Source: UBA6163 sp031411655 (GTDB taxonomy: Bacteria > Planctomycetota > Planctomycetia > Pirellulales > Pirellulaceae). From it: a stretch of 64,000 nt of DNA. The stretch is taken from contig JANOBM010000247.1 of the NCBI GenBank assembly GCA_031411655.1, forward strand, positions 124,001 to 188,000, written 5' to 3'. Made by a program: the position numbers and the translations under genes. This document shows positions 37,949-46,687 of this stretch, in pieces; within the stretch, counting starts at the first letter, position 1; every line of letters starts with the position of its first letter. The notes beneath the pieces were generated by a model that did not search any database, was not told the DNA's origin, and saw only the letters and a list, made by a program, of their open reading frames with translations.

Positions 37949-38443
37949 TTATCGCTCCACCGCAAGAATGACGGTCCAGGGTTCTTGTTTCGCATGGGTG
38001 TTAGACCCGACGGCTTCAAGGACCGCAGTAAGTGCGTGGATGTCACCTGCATCGTTTGCGAAAGCTTTTTCAAACCTCAGCGAACGAATCCCCTCGGCAA
38101 GAATTCGTTCCGACTTAGATTCTCGAGCAATCAATTGATCTTCACGGATGCAGATTTCTACGTATTCTCCTGCTCGCAATAGCACGACAACGTCTTCCGC
38201 GTATTTGACGATCGAGTCACAATCGCGAATATATTGTTGCAGGGCAAAGGCACTAGAAGAAATCTCTTGCGCAGCCGAGCCCTCGGTTTCAATCTCTCGA
38301 ATCATCTTTGCCGAAGCTCTTAACACCCCTGTCAATGGCATCATCAGCATTGCCACTAAAGCAGTACAGGCGATCACTTCAAGCAGGCTAACGCCGGTTC
38401 GTTTCAACATCGTCGGTGATTTGTCGGTTGGACAGCGTCTCAT
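37949..38443 (-). CDS. Prepilin-type minor pseudopilin (GspJ-like)
   Basis: 164 residues from the ATG at 38443, which overlaps the upstream stop as TAATG. The prepilin cleavage site is clear: KRTG then VSLLEV, with Glu at +5, followed by a hydrophobic helix (IACTALVAMLMMPLTGVLRAS). The C-terminal domain is globular (AEDVVVLLRAGEYVEICIREDQ), resembling GspJ in size and layout. Processing by a prepilin peptidase (GspO/PilD), not in this window, is expected. Confidence 0.8.
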   Translation of the reverse strand: MRRCPTDKSPTMLKRTGVSLLEVIACTALVAMLMMPLTGVLRASAKMIREIETEGSAAQEISSSAFALQQYIRDCDSIVKYAEDVVVLLRAGEYVEICIREDQLIARESKSERILAEGIRSLRFEKAFANDAGDIHALTAVLEAVGSNTHAKQEPWTVILAVER

Positions 38444-38913
38444 TACCATTCGCCTTGGTGTGTGCGAAGCGATTGAAACGGTTCATCTGAATCAGCCGTT
38501 TGATTTCCATTACGGTCCTGCCAAACGTCGACGATAACAGTCACAAGGGGAGTGGATTTGCTGCCAACGTTAAGTTCAGGCACCCATGAAATTTTGGTAA
38601 GGCAATTGGGAAATGAATCGATCGATAATTTTGTCAGTGTTTCCGCTGGGGATCCAAACGCATCGTTCAACACTTGGCGATCGCGAAGCAGAATTCTTTG
38701 TTCCTGAAGGATGCGATCCGCTTCATAAAGGAGTCGTTCTCTCAACTGTGTGCGCGTTGCGATCTGCTCGTGCTGTGAGACAAGATGCATGGAAGGCACC
38801 AGTAAAATGGCGAGTACCGACGCACCCAATGCGACATCGAGGAGTGTCGAACCCACTCGACGCCGCTTCGAAAAACGCCGGGAGTTGGATTGATTCTTCG
38901 GTAGGCGACACAT
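38443..38913 (-). CDS. Prepilin-type minor pseudopilin with Asp+5
   Basis: 156 residues. Basic leader (SNSRRFSKRRRVG) with the cleavage Gly, then STLLDVALGASVLAILLVPSMHLV: the fifth residue is Asp instead of the usual Glu. The body is helical then beta-rich (LTKISWVPELNVGS), ending in RNGNQTADSDEPF. It is coupled to the next prepilin by a 1-bp overlap. The subtype (GspI-like by position) is an inference. Confidence 0.75.
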   Translation of the reverse strand: MCRLPKNQSNSRRFSKRRRVGSTLLDVALGASVLAILLVPSMHLVSQHEQIATRTQLRERLLYEADRILQEQRILLRDRQVLNDAFGSPAETLTKLSIDSFPNCLTKISWVPELNVGSKSTPLVTVIVDVWQDRNGNQTADSDEPFQSLRTHQGEW

Positions 38914-39057
38914 GATAGGACCTGCTGCACTGCGTCGATCGCAAGTGTTGAATGTGAACCACGTAGACTAGACGGTGGATTCAGTTTTGGATGGCATGTT
39001 TACTGTAATGGTTCGAGCACTCTTGGGCGTTGTGTCGCAGCGGGTGTCGTCTGTGAA

Positions 39058-39531
39058 TTATTTGTCGAGGCCTATCATCGTGACTTTGCCGCCAATCGGT
39101 TCAAGGGAAACGTAATACCCCTCCTTTCCTTGAATTTTCCATTCACCAAAGTTGCTCGCGCTCCCATCGGGAGTGAAACGAATGGGAGCGGATGTGCCGT
39201 CGACCCTTACCGATTCCTCAATGACGAGCTCCCAGTGTGATGCCGCCACGTAGGGTCCTGGTTGTGCGTCAAAAACCCAGCGGTTTGGCTTGCTCGTTTG
39301 ATCAAGCGTGACGACGACATCTGCCTGCGATTGTGTCGCCATATCTCTTGCGTTTCTCAAGCTCGTAACCAGTGAATGCATCGATTGCTTAGCAGGATCC
39401 AAAACCGACAGGTTCGATACCTGAAATATCGTCGCTGTAGCCGTTGCCGAAAGGAGCAATACGACCATCAAGGCTTCGAGAAGCGAAACGCCACGTCGAG
39501 ACTTGTCGCGAAGGTAGCGCAGCGATCTCAT
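39058..39531 (-). CDS. Prepilin-type protein (GspH/FimT-like)
   Basis: 157 residues. Leader RYLRDKSRRG, then VSLLEALMVVLLLSATATATIFQV, with Glu at +5. The C-terminal domain (SLVTSLRNARDMATQSQADVVVTLD, PIRFTPDGSASNFGEW) follows the GspH/FimT pattern, including the R-N-A-R-D-M-A segment. 144 bp separate its stop from the next downstream gene, so a further promoter could lie there. Confidence 0.82.
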   Translation of the reverse strand: MRSLRYLRDKSRRGVSLLEALMVVLLLSATATATIFQVSNLSVLDPAKQSMHSLVTSLRNARDMATQSQADVVVTLDQTSKPNRWVFDAQPGPYVAASHWELVIEESVRVDGTSAPIRFTPDGSASNFGEWKIQGKEGYYVSLEPIGGKVTMIGLDK

Positions 39532-39614
39532 GGGATTGCTTGAAACGAAAGGAGTAATAGGACTTGAGGTTCAGTGGCCTTCTGCGAAAGAGAGGCCATG
39601 GAAATTGCTTGCGA

Positions 39615-39947
39615 CTATCGCTTGGTGAACGTGCCAGTCGCCCGATCGTAAGCATAGGTAGTACGCATCTTTGCATTCCGCGTTTGCGCAGCTGCATCTG
39701 CATTGGACAGGTACCCAGCGGTAATCAAAGAGTTGACTCCGTTGGGCGGGAACTGCCCCAGCTCGAGATAGTACGTCTGCGACATGCTATTCAGCGATGC
39801 CATTTGTTGTTCATTAAGCTTCTGCTCCGACTTAGCACGCATTGGTGCAACGGTGGCCACGGTTGCTGCCGCGACGACGGCAAGAATGACCACGGCGGCA
39901 ATAACTTCTAACAGGGAAAAGCCATTTCTTTTATGACGAGACTTCAT
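39615..39947 (-). CDS. Major-pseudopilin-like prepilin (GspG-like)
   Basis: 110 residues from the ATG at 39947 (MKSRHKRNG then FSLLEVIAAVVILAVVAAATV), Glu at +5. The C-terminal part (LNSMSQTYYLELGQFPPNGVNSLITAGYL) has the typical GspG features: a tyrosine-rich helix then a P-P-x-x-x-x-L-I-x-x-G-Y-L segment. Small size and position fit a major pseudopilin or a ComGC-like pilin. Longer start at 40004 rejected because it places 19 residues before the leader. Confidence 0.82.
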   Translation of the reverse strand: MKSRHKRNGFSLLEVIAAVVILAVVAAATVATVAPMRAKSEQKLNEQQMASLNSMSQTYYLELGQFPPNGVNSLITAGYLSNADAAAQTRNAKMRTTYAYDRATGTFTKR

Positions 39948-40127
39948 GACCACTCTTACTACAATGGATTGTGATAGATGGACGAACGCACCATCAAGGA
40001 ACACACAGACTTCGTCCGCTTAACTACAAGCTAGGTCACTTTTTTAAGCTGTGCGAGAAAAAATTCATCATTGGGTGATGAAAGACGATGGACGCGTAGT
40101 CGTGTGCAGATACCTAAAGTCTGAATG

Positions 40128-40481
40128 CTACCGACGTGTCGGCTCATGGACCGGGCAAATTACAATCCCACCGCTCATCTCATAGCTCCCGCCTCCACAG
40201 GGACAGGGTGGGATGGGATTGCCTGTAAAGCGGGCGGAAGAAAGTTCGCTGAGTCGGCGGCTTGGCCAAATTCCTTGCTCAGAGAAGTATCGCTCGGCTT
40301 CGTTTTGCAGCAATTGTCGGGTCACATCGCAAGCTCGCTGTCGAGCAACGGTACCGGTCGGACGAATAAACTGTAGTGATACCGCGGCAACTGTTGAAAT
40401 GATTACGACGGCTAGGATCATTTCAAGCAAGGAAAAGCCTTGACTCTTCCTGCGCCTGGCTACGTTGCAATGAGATTTCAT
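40128..40481 (-). CDS. Prepilin-type protein with C-terminal Cys/His motif
   Basis: 117 residues. Leader VARRRKSQG then FSLLEMILAVVIISTVAAVSL, Glu at +5. After the helix comes LLQNEAERYFSEQGIWPS and a C-terminal CPCGGGSYEMSGGIVICPVH. This C-P-x-G-G-x-Y...C-x-x-H ending is known from small pilin-like proteins with a zinc- or disulfide-stabilised tip. Its start overlaps the gspF stop (ATGA), so translation is coupled. Confidence 0.8.
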   Translation of the reverse strand: MKSHCNVARRRKSQGFSLLEMILAVVIISTVAAVSLQFIRPTGTVARQRACDVTRQLLQNEAERYFSEQGIWPSRRLSELSSARFTGNPIPPCPCGGGSYEMSGGIVICPVHEPTRR

Positions 40482-41623
40482 TCGAGTACCTCAAACATAT
40501 GAAAAATAGGCATGTAGATAGAAAGTACGATGCCGCCGATCATGACCGCCAAACCGATGGTGAGCAGGGGTTCCAACATTCCAACGGTCGCGTCGATGCG
40601 TGCTTCGAGGCGTTCCCGTAAGTGGTTGCATGTGCCGGACATTGCTTTGCCAAATTCGCCAGATTGCTCGCCGACACTTACTAGCTGACACAGGGTGCTG
40701 GGAAAAAACTCTTCGTGCCGCGCGAGTTCCGCACTAAGACGTTCGCCACGCCGCATCGACGCTTTAACTTGTTCGACCGCTGAACGCACTCGTCGATTGC
40801 GAACACTCATTACCGACATCTGTACGGCGTCCACCGGTTTGAACCCGCACTGGACCATCGATAGCGTGGTTTCGGCAAACTGCAGCACGGCAACATCTCG
40901 AAGCCAAGGACCGATGATTGGTAACTTCAATAAAACCGAGTCCATCTTGTAGGCAAGCCTTGGCTTTGCCCTCACGACTGCAAGAGCGGTGGCACCTGCG
41001 AGCAATACTGGGATGATGATCCAGCCGAATCGGATAAGGTCGCGGCTGGTGCCTGTCACAACTTTCGTCACCAATGGCAACTCGACGCCACTTCCCTGAT
41101 AGACGGTCTCGAACTCTGGTACCACAAAAGTCACCATAAAGATCATCAGTCCTGCCCCAGCGACGGAGATTAACGCCGGGTAACTGACTTTCTTGATGAT
41201 CCGCTTGCGCAGGGCTATGTTTCGCTCCAGCTGTTCGCAAACTCGTTGAATCGCGATAAGAAGCGATCCGCTTTTCTCACCAATTCGAACCTGCTGTACT
41301 TGCATTACAGTGAACGTTCGCGGAAACAGACTCATCGCATCACTAAGGCTTCCGCCGGCATCGATGCATGCGCGAATCTGAAGCAAAACGTTACGGTACC
41401 GACGGACAGTGCGGTCATCGGCGAGCGCAGAGAGGGCCTTTGGCAAGGAAAGGCCATTCTCGATCAGCATGAGAAGAAGTCGCATGAGCTCTGCCAATGC
41501 CGCTGACGGTATGCGGACCGGGCTACCTTTCATCGCTCGTCCTACTTGAATGCTATTCAGCTTTCGAAGGAACGAGATGATTCCATTCGCAAGTGGACGC
41601 GATGGCGTTGATGGTGTCTTCAT
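40478..41623 (-). CDS. gspF: Inner-membrane platform protein GspF/PilC
   Basis: 381 residues. Two GspF domains are visible: LAELMRLLLMLIENGLSLPKALSALAD with VRIGEKSGSLLIAI, then FAETTLSMVQCGFKPVDAVQMS with VSVGEQSGEFGKAM. Three membrane spans (ALISVAGAGLMIFMVTFVVP, FGWIIIPVLLAGATALAVV, LLTIGLAVMIGGIVLSIYMPIF). GspF/PilC is the polytopic protein that the ATPase turns to assemble the pilus. ATGA overlaps join it to gspE upstream and the prepilin downstream. Confidence 0.94.
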   Translation of the reverse strand: MKTPSTPSRPLANGIISFLRKLNSIQVGRAMKGSPVRIPSAALAELMRLLLMLIENGLSLPKALSALADDRTVRRYRNVLLQIRACIDAGGSLSDAMSLFPRTFTVMQVQQVRIGEKSGSLLIAIQRVCEQLERNIALRKRIIKKVSYPALISVAGAGLMIFMVTFVVPEFETVYQGSGVELPLVTKVVTGTSRDLIRFGWIIIPVLLAGATALAVVRAKPRLAYKMDSVLLKLPIIGPWLRDVAVLQFAETTLSMVQCGFKPVDAVQMSVMSVRNRRVRSAVEQVKASMRRGERLSAELARHEEFFPSTLCQLVSVGEQSGEFGKAMSGTCNHLRERLEARIDATVGMLEPLLTIGLAVMIGGIVLSIYMPIFHMFEVLE

Positions 41624-43407
41624 GAAGGCATTCGCAACTGAAGATTCGGGTCTGGACCGCGGAACGATATGTCATCAACACGACGTCCGTTAGCGAGAGG
41701 TGTCGATTCGTTGTACCGACGATCGCCACTCGTCTTGAAGTAAACCTCGTCGAGGGTCGTGCGCCCGGCAATTACTTGTTCGAGACCGGCCATGCCCAAT
41801 TCGACCATTCCCGCTTCGATCGCCATTTGACGAAGCTTTGAATGGGGCAAACCCGACTCGATTGCCATCGTGATATTCGAGTTGATTGGCATGATCTCGA
41901 AGATCGGAATTCGTCCTCGGTAGCCGGTACCAAGGCACTTTTTACAACCTCGACCTTTGTAGAGCGTTTGCTGTTGAATCAGCCTGCGTTCTGGATCAAT
42001 CGCTGCAATAAGATTCTGATTCGCTTCCACGGGTTCCTTACAGTGGTCGCATATCTGACGAAGCAACCGTTGGGCCACGCTACCCAGTAGTGCCCCAGCG
42101 ATTTTGAAGTTGTCTACGCCAAGGTCAGCCAACCTCTGCACGGCACCGACAGCATCATTGGTGTGCAACGTGCTGATCATGAGGTGACCAGTTAACGCTG
42201 CCTGGACCGCGGTTTGTGCAGTTTCACTGTCGCGAATTTCCCCAACCATGATCACGTCGGGATCTTGCCGCATGATGAATTTTAACGCATTCGCGAACCC
42301 CATTCCGAATTCGTTATCGCTCTGTACCTGATTGACTCCGCTGAGTCGAAACTCAACAGGATCTTCAACGGTCACGATATTGCAATCTTCTCGGTTGAGG
42401 TGCTGTAGGATCGCATAAAGCGTTGTGCTTTTCCCACTGCCGGTTGGGCCGGTCACGACAAACATTCCGTGGGGCTTATCAACCGCGAGGCGAATTTGTT
42501 CTTCGGCGAATGGCGTTAATCCGATACGGTTCAGAGCAAAAGTTTTGTTCCCCTCATCAAGCAGTCGAAGGACCAGTTTTTGTCCATCGACAGTCGGAAT
42601 CCCACTGACTCGAAATCCGACTTTTTTCCCATTTTCAAAAATGGTTAAGTGACCATCCTGAGGACGACGGCTTTCGGTTGTGTCCATATCTGCCATCACC
42701 TTGATACGGCTAAGCAGCGATTCCTCGACGTGATTGGGAATCGTCATGACTTGTTGAAGTTCACCGTCAACCCGATAGCGACATCGCATTTCCGGCTTAT
42801 GAGGTTCGAGGTGAATATCGCTGGCGTTAGCGGTTACCGCACCTGATAAGATCGCTTGAACAAGTCGAACCACCGGAGCATCGGTTTGGTCTGCGAATTC
42901 AGCGATAGCGACTGTTCCCTCTCCAGCTGCACTCGCCTCGCGAAGTTCCGCGAACTTCATGTCGATAATGGTTTGCCTGGCAACCGATCGATCGTCATAA
43001 GCACGAACAATCAGAGATTGAATCTCTTCAGCTAAAGCGACAATCGGCTTGATTTCATAGCCGGTCATCAATTCGGCTTCCGCGATCGTTTGGATGTCAT
43101 CCGGTGCGACCATGGCAAGCATCAATTCGCCATGATCAACCGCAAATGCAGCACAACGTGTTGAGCGAGAGAAGTCTTCCGGAAGGAGTCGAGCCACTTG
43201 AGGGTCGACTGTGCTGGCATCGACATCGACGTAGGGCACACCGAATTGTTCCGCAAGCGCCTTGCCCAACTGCTGAGTGCTAATGATTTGCTGACGGACC
43301 AGCCAGTCGCCAATCATGGTGCCGCGAGGCTTCGAACGAAACGCCGCTTCCATGCGATCAGGCACAAGTGCGCCTTGTTCAATGAGGATTTCACCGAGTT
43401 GGCGCAT
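41620..43407 (-). CDS. gspE: Assembly ATPase GspE/PilB
   Basis: 595 residues. N1-type domain (LGEILIEQGALVPD), then ASDIHLEPHKPEMRCRYRVDG, Walker A GPTGSGKST (320-328), Asp box VTVEDPVE, Walker B DVIMVGE (384-390), His box LISTLHTND-like and the four-Cys zinc module at C453, C456, C488 and C491 (CDHC, CKKC). These are all the hallmarks of an extension (PilB/GspE) ATPase; no retraction ATPase PilT is in the window. It starts the chain of ATGA-coupled genes. Confidence 0.96.
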   Translation of the reverse strand: MRQLGEILIEQGALVPDRMEAAFRSKPRGTMIGDWLVRQQIISTQQLGKALAEQFGVPYVDVDASTVDPQVARLLPEDFSRSTRCAAFAVDHGELMLAMVAPDDIQTIAEAELMTGYEIKPIVALAEEIQSLIVRAYDDRSVARQTIIDMKFAELREASAAGEGTVAIAEFADQTDAPVVRLVQAILSGAVTANASDIHLEPHKPEMRCRYRVDGELQQVMTIPNHVEESLLSRIKVMADMDTTESRRPQDGHLTIFENGKKVGFRVSGIPTVDGQKLVLRLLDEGNKTFALNRIGLTPFAEEQIRLAVDKPHGMFVVTGPTGSGKSTTLYAILQHLNREDCNIVTVEDPVEFRLSGVNQVQSDNEFGMGFANALKFIMRQDPDVIMVGEIRDSETAQTAVQAALTGHLMISTLHTNDAVGAVQRLADLGVDNFKIAGALLGSVAQRLLRQICDHCKEPVEANQNLIAAIDPERRLIQQQTLYKGRGCKKCLGTGYRGRIPIFEIMPINSNITMAIESGLPHSKLRQMAIEAGMVELGMAGLEQVIAGRTTLDEVYFKTSGDRRYNESTPLANGRRVDDISFRGPDPNLQLRMPS

Positions 43408-43508
43408 GGTACCGGGAGCCTGGTTTAAGTACTTTCCGAATGGGAATTCAAATGTTTGCTGAGGCTATCGCAATGGTTCCATTGCGAGCGACGTAGGCAG
43501 TAAGATGT

Positions 43509-43907
43509 CTAGCGGCTTGAAAATGCATGCTCTTGCAGCAACTGGTGCACCTTGGCCTCAAGGACGGTTGGATCGAAGGGCGATACCAAGTAATCGTCTG
43601 CACCAGCGTGAAATGCTCGTTCGACTGTCGCAAGGCTGGGGTCAAGCGAGACGACCAGGACGGGTAGATCACGCTGTGGCCATTCATGCCGAATGCGTGC
43701 AAGCCACTCCAGGCCATCACCGTCAGGCAGCTTTGTATCCACGATGACCAAGTCAGGAAGCCGAAGGGTTAAAGCGGATCTCGCTTCGCTTCCGGTTCGC
43801 ACAACCTGCATGCCATAGCCGAGCAGTTGCAGGCGAAAGCCCATGATCTCAGCAAGATTTTTTTCTGGTTCGACCAGCAAAAGGTCGCCAAGGGTTGATG
43901 TTGACAC
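43509..43907 (-). CDS. Single-domain response-regulator-like protein lacking the conserved lysine
   Basis: 132 residues, only a receiver domain. The phosphoacceptor Asp57 is present (VIVDTKLPDGDG) and Ser87 follows (VVSL). The acidic pocket is reduced to VEPE and the invariant Lys of the KP motif is replaced by Ser109 (YLVSPF). Such a receiver may not switch normally. It lies upstream of gspE on the same strand (101-bp gap), so it may control the pilus/secretion machine, like the PilG/PilH or FrzS receivers. That link is inference. Confidence 0.85.
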   Translation of the reverse strand: MSTSTLGDLLLVEPEKNLAEIMGFRLQLLGYGMQVVRTGSEARSALTLRLPDLVIVDTKLPDGDGLEWLARIRHEWPQRDLPVLVVSLDPSLATVERAFHAGADDYLVSPFDPTVLEAKVHQLLQEHAFSSR

Positions 43908-44127
43908 TGAAGTTCTGGGCGGGAAGGAAGGGTGGGAGCGGTTCTGCGGATTAATCCGCCACCAACGCTTAGCGAAGATGGACCGATTCCAGAAACCCTA
44001 CCACACGATTTGTTGCCAGGCGCAAATTCGCTAGCAAGAAAGCTCTTCTTCACGGAGTGATTGCGTCCCATAACGCCGACCCAGCAATCGCCTTCCCTTT
44101 GTCCACCGGATCACGTTGTGAATCGCA

Positions 44128-45378
44128 TCAATCGATGAACAGCGGCCGCATGTGCCGTTCATAAAGGTTTTCGGTTACCTGTTTTCCAACGATCGCCTCA
44201 TTGATGCTTAGAAGGTCGGTGTAGCGACTGCCTGCCTTAGCCGCGACTTTGAACGAGACGTGTAGTAACTGACGCACATGGGCATTGAACGAAGGATGAT
44301 TTGGAATGTGGCGTATCACACTGGCGATTTCGGGGCCGCTCCAGGAATTGAACTTTGTGGCGCTGGGTAACTTTGTCGGATCAATATCAATAACGCTTGC
44401 GTAGGGGGCGCAGAGTTCTTCAACGTGTGCTAACGCGTAGGAGTAGATCTCTTTCGTTAGCGTTAAACCATCACCACCCGCTTCTGCCAGGCCGATGAGT
44501 TCTTCTAGCCATGTGGTGCCTGCCGTTTTCAGATGAAGCCCAGCTCCCGTTCGACCAATCGCTCGACGGATGATCGGGTAGAGGCTGAACTTGTCGCTTC
44601 CGCTATGCACGCTGAGTTTGAGGTTCGCTGGCAAACCGTATGAATGGATCGCATGTTGAATCACGGCAAGGTCGTCGTTGAACTCCTTCTCGAATTGATT
44701 TAAGTCACCAACGTAGTCCACTCCTTTGTTAAACCGACCGGTGAACTTGGGTGCAATGGTTTGAAGTCGGACACCTTCATCGGCGAGGGCGGCAAGAATG
44801 ATTAAGAGTTCTGGCGGAGTCTGAGGAGCATCGGTTTCGTCCATCGAAACCTCCGCGATCATCTGTTCTTCATCTTTAGCCGTAGCGATGTGACGATAGA
44901 TCGTGCCTGCTTCCTTGACGGCAAGTAGATACTTGGTCGCCACTCGTTCTACCTCTTCTCTGGTCGTGGTAAGCGCCCTGCTGACGCCGGGAACCGTCAG
45001 CGTACCGATTAGTTCGGCGTGCCTGGCAATGAATGCGTCAACATCGGCGGTTGAGGCGGATTTTCCAATTGAATCGGCAACATCGATCGTAAAGAAATCG
45101 GAGCAGGATAGAAAACGATCAACCGTATCAAGTCGGATGTGGTCGGCATCGACATGCCAACCGTGTTTCCAACCGAGTTGAAGGACGGCATTTCTTCCGG
45201 CATCGAACACGCTCTGGGGTTCCGATCCGATGAAAGAATGTTCACGGTTGGACTTGTTCCATACGGGAACGACGTCGATTCCGTCGGCAGCAATCATCTC
45301 GAACGCACGCAACTGAGCCTTGGCTTGATGAGCGAAGCGGTCGCCTACACCAAATGAAAATCGTTCGAGAGTAAGCAT
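44128..45378 (-). CDS. Tagaturonate epimerase (UxaE)-family protein
   Basis: 416 residues, cytosolic. The sequence contains FSFGVGDRFAHQAKAQL, HVDADHIRLDTVDRFL, IAPKFTGRFNKGVDYVGD and LKLSVHSGSDKFSLYP with LHLKTAGTTWLEE, which I recognise as the UxaE pattern; the His, Asp and Lys residues in these segments are candidate metal or active-site residues. UxaE interconverts tagaturonate and fructuronate in galacturonate catabolism. No other uronate genes are present, so it could act on a related keto-sugar acid. It is a single gene with 220 bp upstream of the receiver gene. Confidence 0.75.
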   Translation of the reverse strand: MLTLERFSFGVGDRFAHQAKAQLRAFEMIAADGIDVVPVWNKSNREHSFIGSEPQSVFDAGRNAVLQLGWKHGWHVDADHIRLDTVDRFLSCSDFFTIDVADSIGKSASTADVDAFIARHAELIGTLTVPGVSRALTTTREEVERVATKYLLAVKEAGTIYRHIATAKDEEQMIAEVSMDETDAPQTPPELLIILAALADEGVRLQTIAPKFTGRFNKGVDYVGDLNQFEKEFNDDLAVIQHAIHSYGLPANLKLSVHSGSDKFSLYPIIRRAIGRTGAGLHLKTAGTTWLEELIGLAEAGGDGLTLTKEIYSYALAHVEELCAPYASVIDIDPTKLPSATKFNSWSGPEIASVIRHIPNHPSFNAHVRQLLHVSFKVAAKAGSRYTDLLSINEAIVGKQVTENLYERHMRPLFID

Positions 45379-45915
45379 GTTTTAACCCGTGCTGAGGCGG
45401 TGGCCGATGCCACCGTGACTGCTTATCGCGCCAAAGTCGAAGAGGAATTCCCAATTCGGTGAAACCCTGGGACGTTTGCGCGAAATGTTAGATGGAAATC
45501 CGTAGCAAGGCCAGTCGCGGACAAGGGGCATTGCTGGGGTTCGCCTCGCGGGGGGGGGGCGCCTTAGGTTTGGCGGGAGAGCCATGTAGGACCAGTATGT
45601 AGGGCGGGTATGCAGTCAGGAAGTCTTGTAAAACCCTTTCCTACTAGGACTTTAATGGCCGAGCGTCTGGGAAAGGTTTTGTCGCGGCTTTTAGCATTCT
45701 TTCGATGGCCTTTCGCCAAGAACGGCGACACAGTATAGTACCCGACCTGACTTCTTTGACGCTCATCCGGCGGCCTGCTGGTTGTTGTCGGTGGAGTGAT
45801 TAAGGACGGGGTGTTTTGACGTATTTTCCGCAGGCAAGGTCTGCAGACTTCGAAACGATCAAGCGTGATCCCCCATCAATAGCCCGATTTGAAAATTTTG
45901 CGATAGCGTTTTGTC
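45379..45915. other. Long intergenic region with G10 run and stem-loop
   Basis: 537 bp upstream of rpmI, where infC normally sits in bacteria; no infC is found. It holds a G10 homopolymer (45550-45559) and an imperfect inverted repeat, AAAACC-C-TTTCC with GGGAAAGGTTTT (45630-45641 and 45669-45680, a bulged C). A TATAGT at 45734-45739 is a weak -10 candidate. Leader autoregulation by L20 is known in other bacteria but no specific site can be identified here. Confidence 0.4.
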
Positions 45916-46137
45916 ATGACCAAAGCCAAAGCCAAGACCAAGATGAAGACCCACAAGGCCACCAAAAAGCGATTTCGCTTGACGGCCACGGGCAAAGCGA
46001 TGCATCGATCCGCCGGCACAAGCCACTTGGCAACCGGTTTGACGAAGAAGCGTCGCCGCAATCTGCGAGGAACGACCGCTGTCCATGATTGCATGGAAAA
46101 AACCGTTCAAAAGGCACTTGCCGGATACAGCAATTGA
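45916..46137 (+). CDS. rpmI: 50S ribosomal protein L35
   Basis: 73 residues with the L35 core MKTHKATKKRFRLTATGKAMHR, GTSHLATGLTKKRRRNLRGT and a very basic composition. L35 binds 23S rRNA near the exit tunnel. The first 9 residues (MTKAKAKTK) are an extra; the second Met10 may be the true start. It begins the rpmI-rplT-pheS-pheT cluster. Confidence 0.96.
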   Translation: MTKAKAKTKMKTHKATKKRFRLTATGKAMHRSAGTSHLATGLTKKRRRNLRGTTAVHDCMEKTVQKALAGYSN

Positions 46138-46272
46138 TCGCTGTTCGGTGTGTCTGAGTGAGTTCTTTTAATTACAGTTCGATTACCTAGTGCAAGTCGC
46201 ATGGGCTGCAACGTCCGCTTTAACGCGGAGGCCTGATTGTGACACGCGCATTTTCGGTGGGAGTTCATACCG

Positions 46273-46653
46273 ATGCGTACTACCATTGGACACGCCAGAA
46301 GGCAGTCTAAGAAACGTCTTTTCAAAGCCGCTAAAGGTTTCCGCGGCGCTCGCAGCAAGCAATTGCGGACCGTCACCGAAACGTTGATTCGCGCCGGTCA
46401 ATTTGCCTTCCGCGACCGCCGGGTTAAGAAGCGTGAATTTCGCAAGTTGTGGATCATCCGAATCAATGCGGCCGTGCACATGTACGATATGAAGTACAGC
46501 GACTTCATGCACGGATTGAAGTTAAGCGGGATTGAGTTGGATCGAAAGACGCTGTCTGAAATGGCGATTCACGATCTCGCTGCGTTCAAAACCGTCGTCG
46601 ATCAATCCAAAGCGGCGCTTGCGGAAAAGGCTGCCGCGGCCCCGGTCGCCTAA
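46273..46653 (+). CDS. rplT: 50S ribosomal protein L20
   Basis: 126 residues. KRLFKAAKGFRGARSKQLRTVTETLIRAGQFAFRDRRVKKREFRKLW and INAAVHMYDMKYSDFMHGL are the family core; L20 is an early assembly protein of the 50S subunit and a known translational autoregulator. The 135-bp gap from rpmI is longer than usual and contains a weak stem (TCCGC-TTTAAC-GCGGA), possibly part of such control. pheS begins 34 bp downstream. Confidence 0.96.
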   Translation: MRTTIGHARRQSKKRLFKAAKGFRGARSKQLRTVTETLIRAGQFAFRDRRVKKREFRKLWIIRINAAVHMYDMKYSDFMHGLKLSGIELDRKTLSEMAIHDLAAFKTVVDQSKAALAEKAAAAPVA

Positions 46654-46687
46654 ACTTGGACAACGCTTAAACTCCCGTTGCTTAGCG

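Noticed and set aside
37507..38073. 188-aa frame overlapping the PilX/GspK-like gene
   Set aside because: Different phase of the same strand; lacks the prepilin-like helix and breaks the 2-bp operon spacing.
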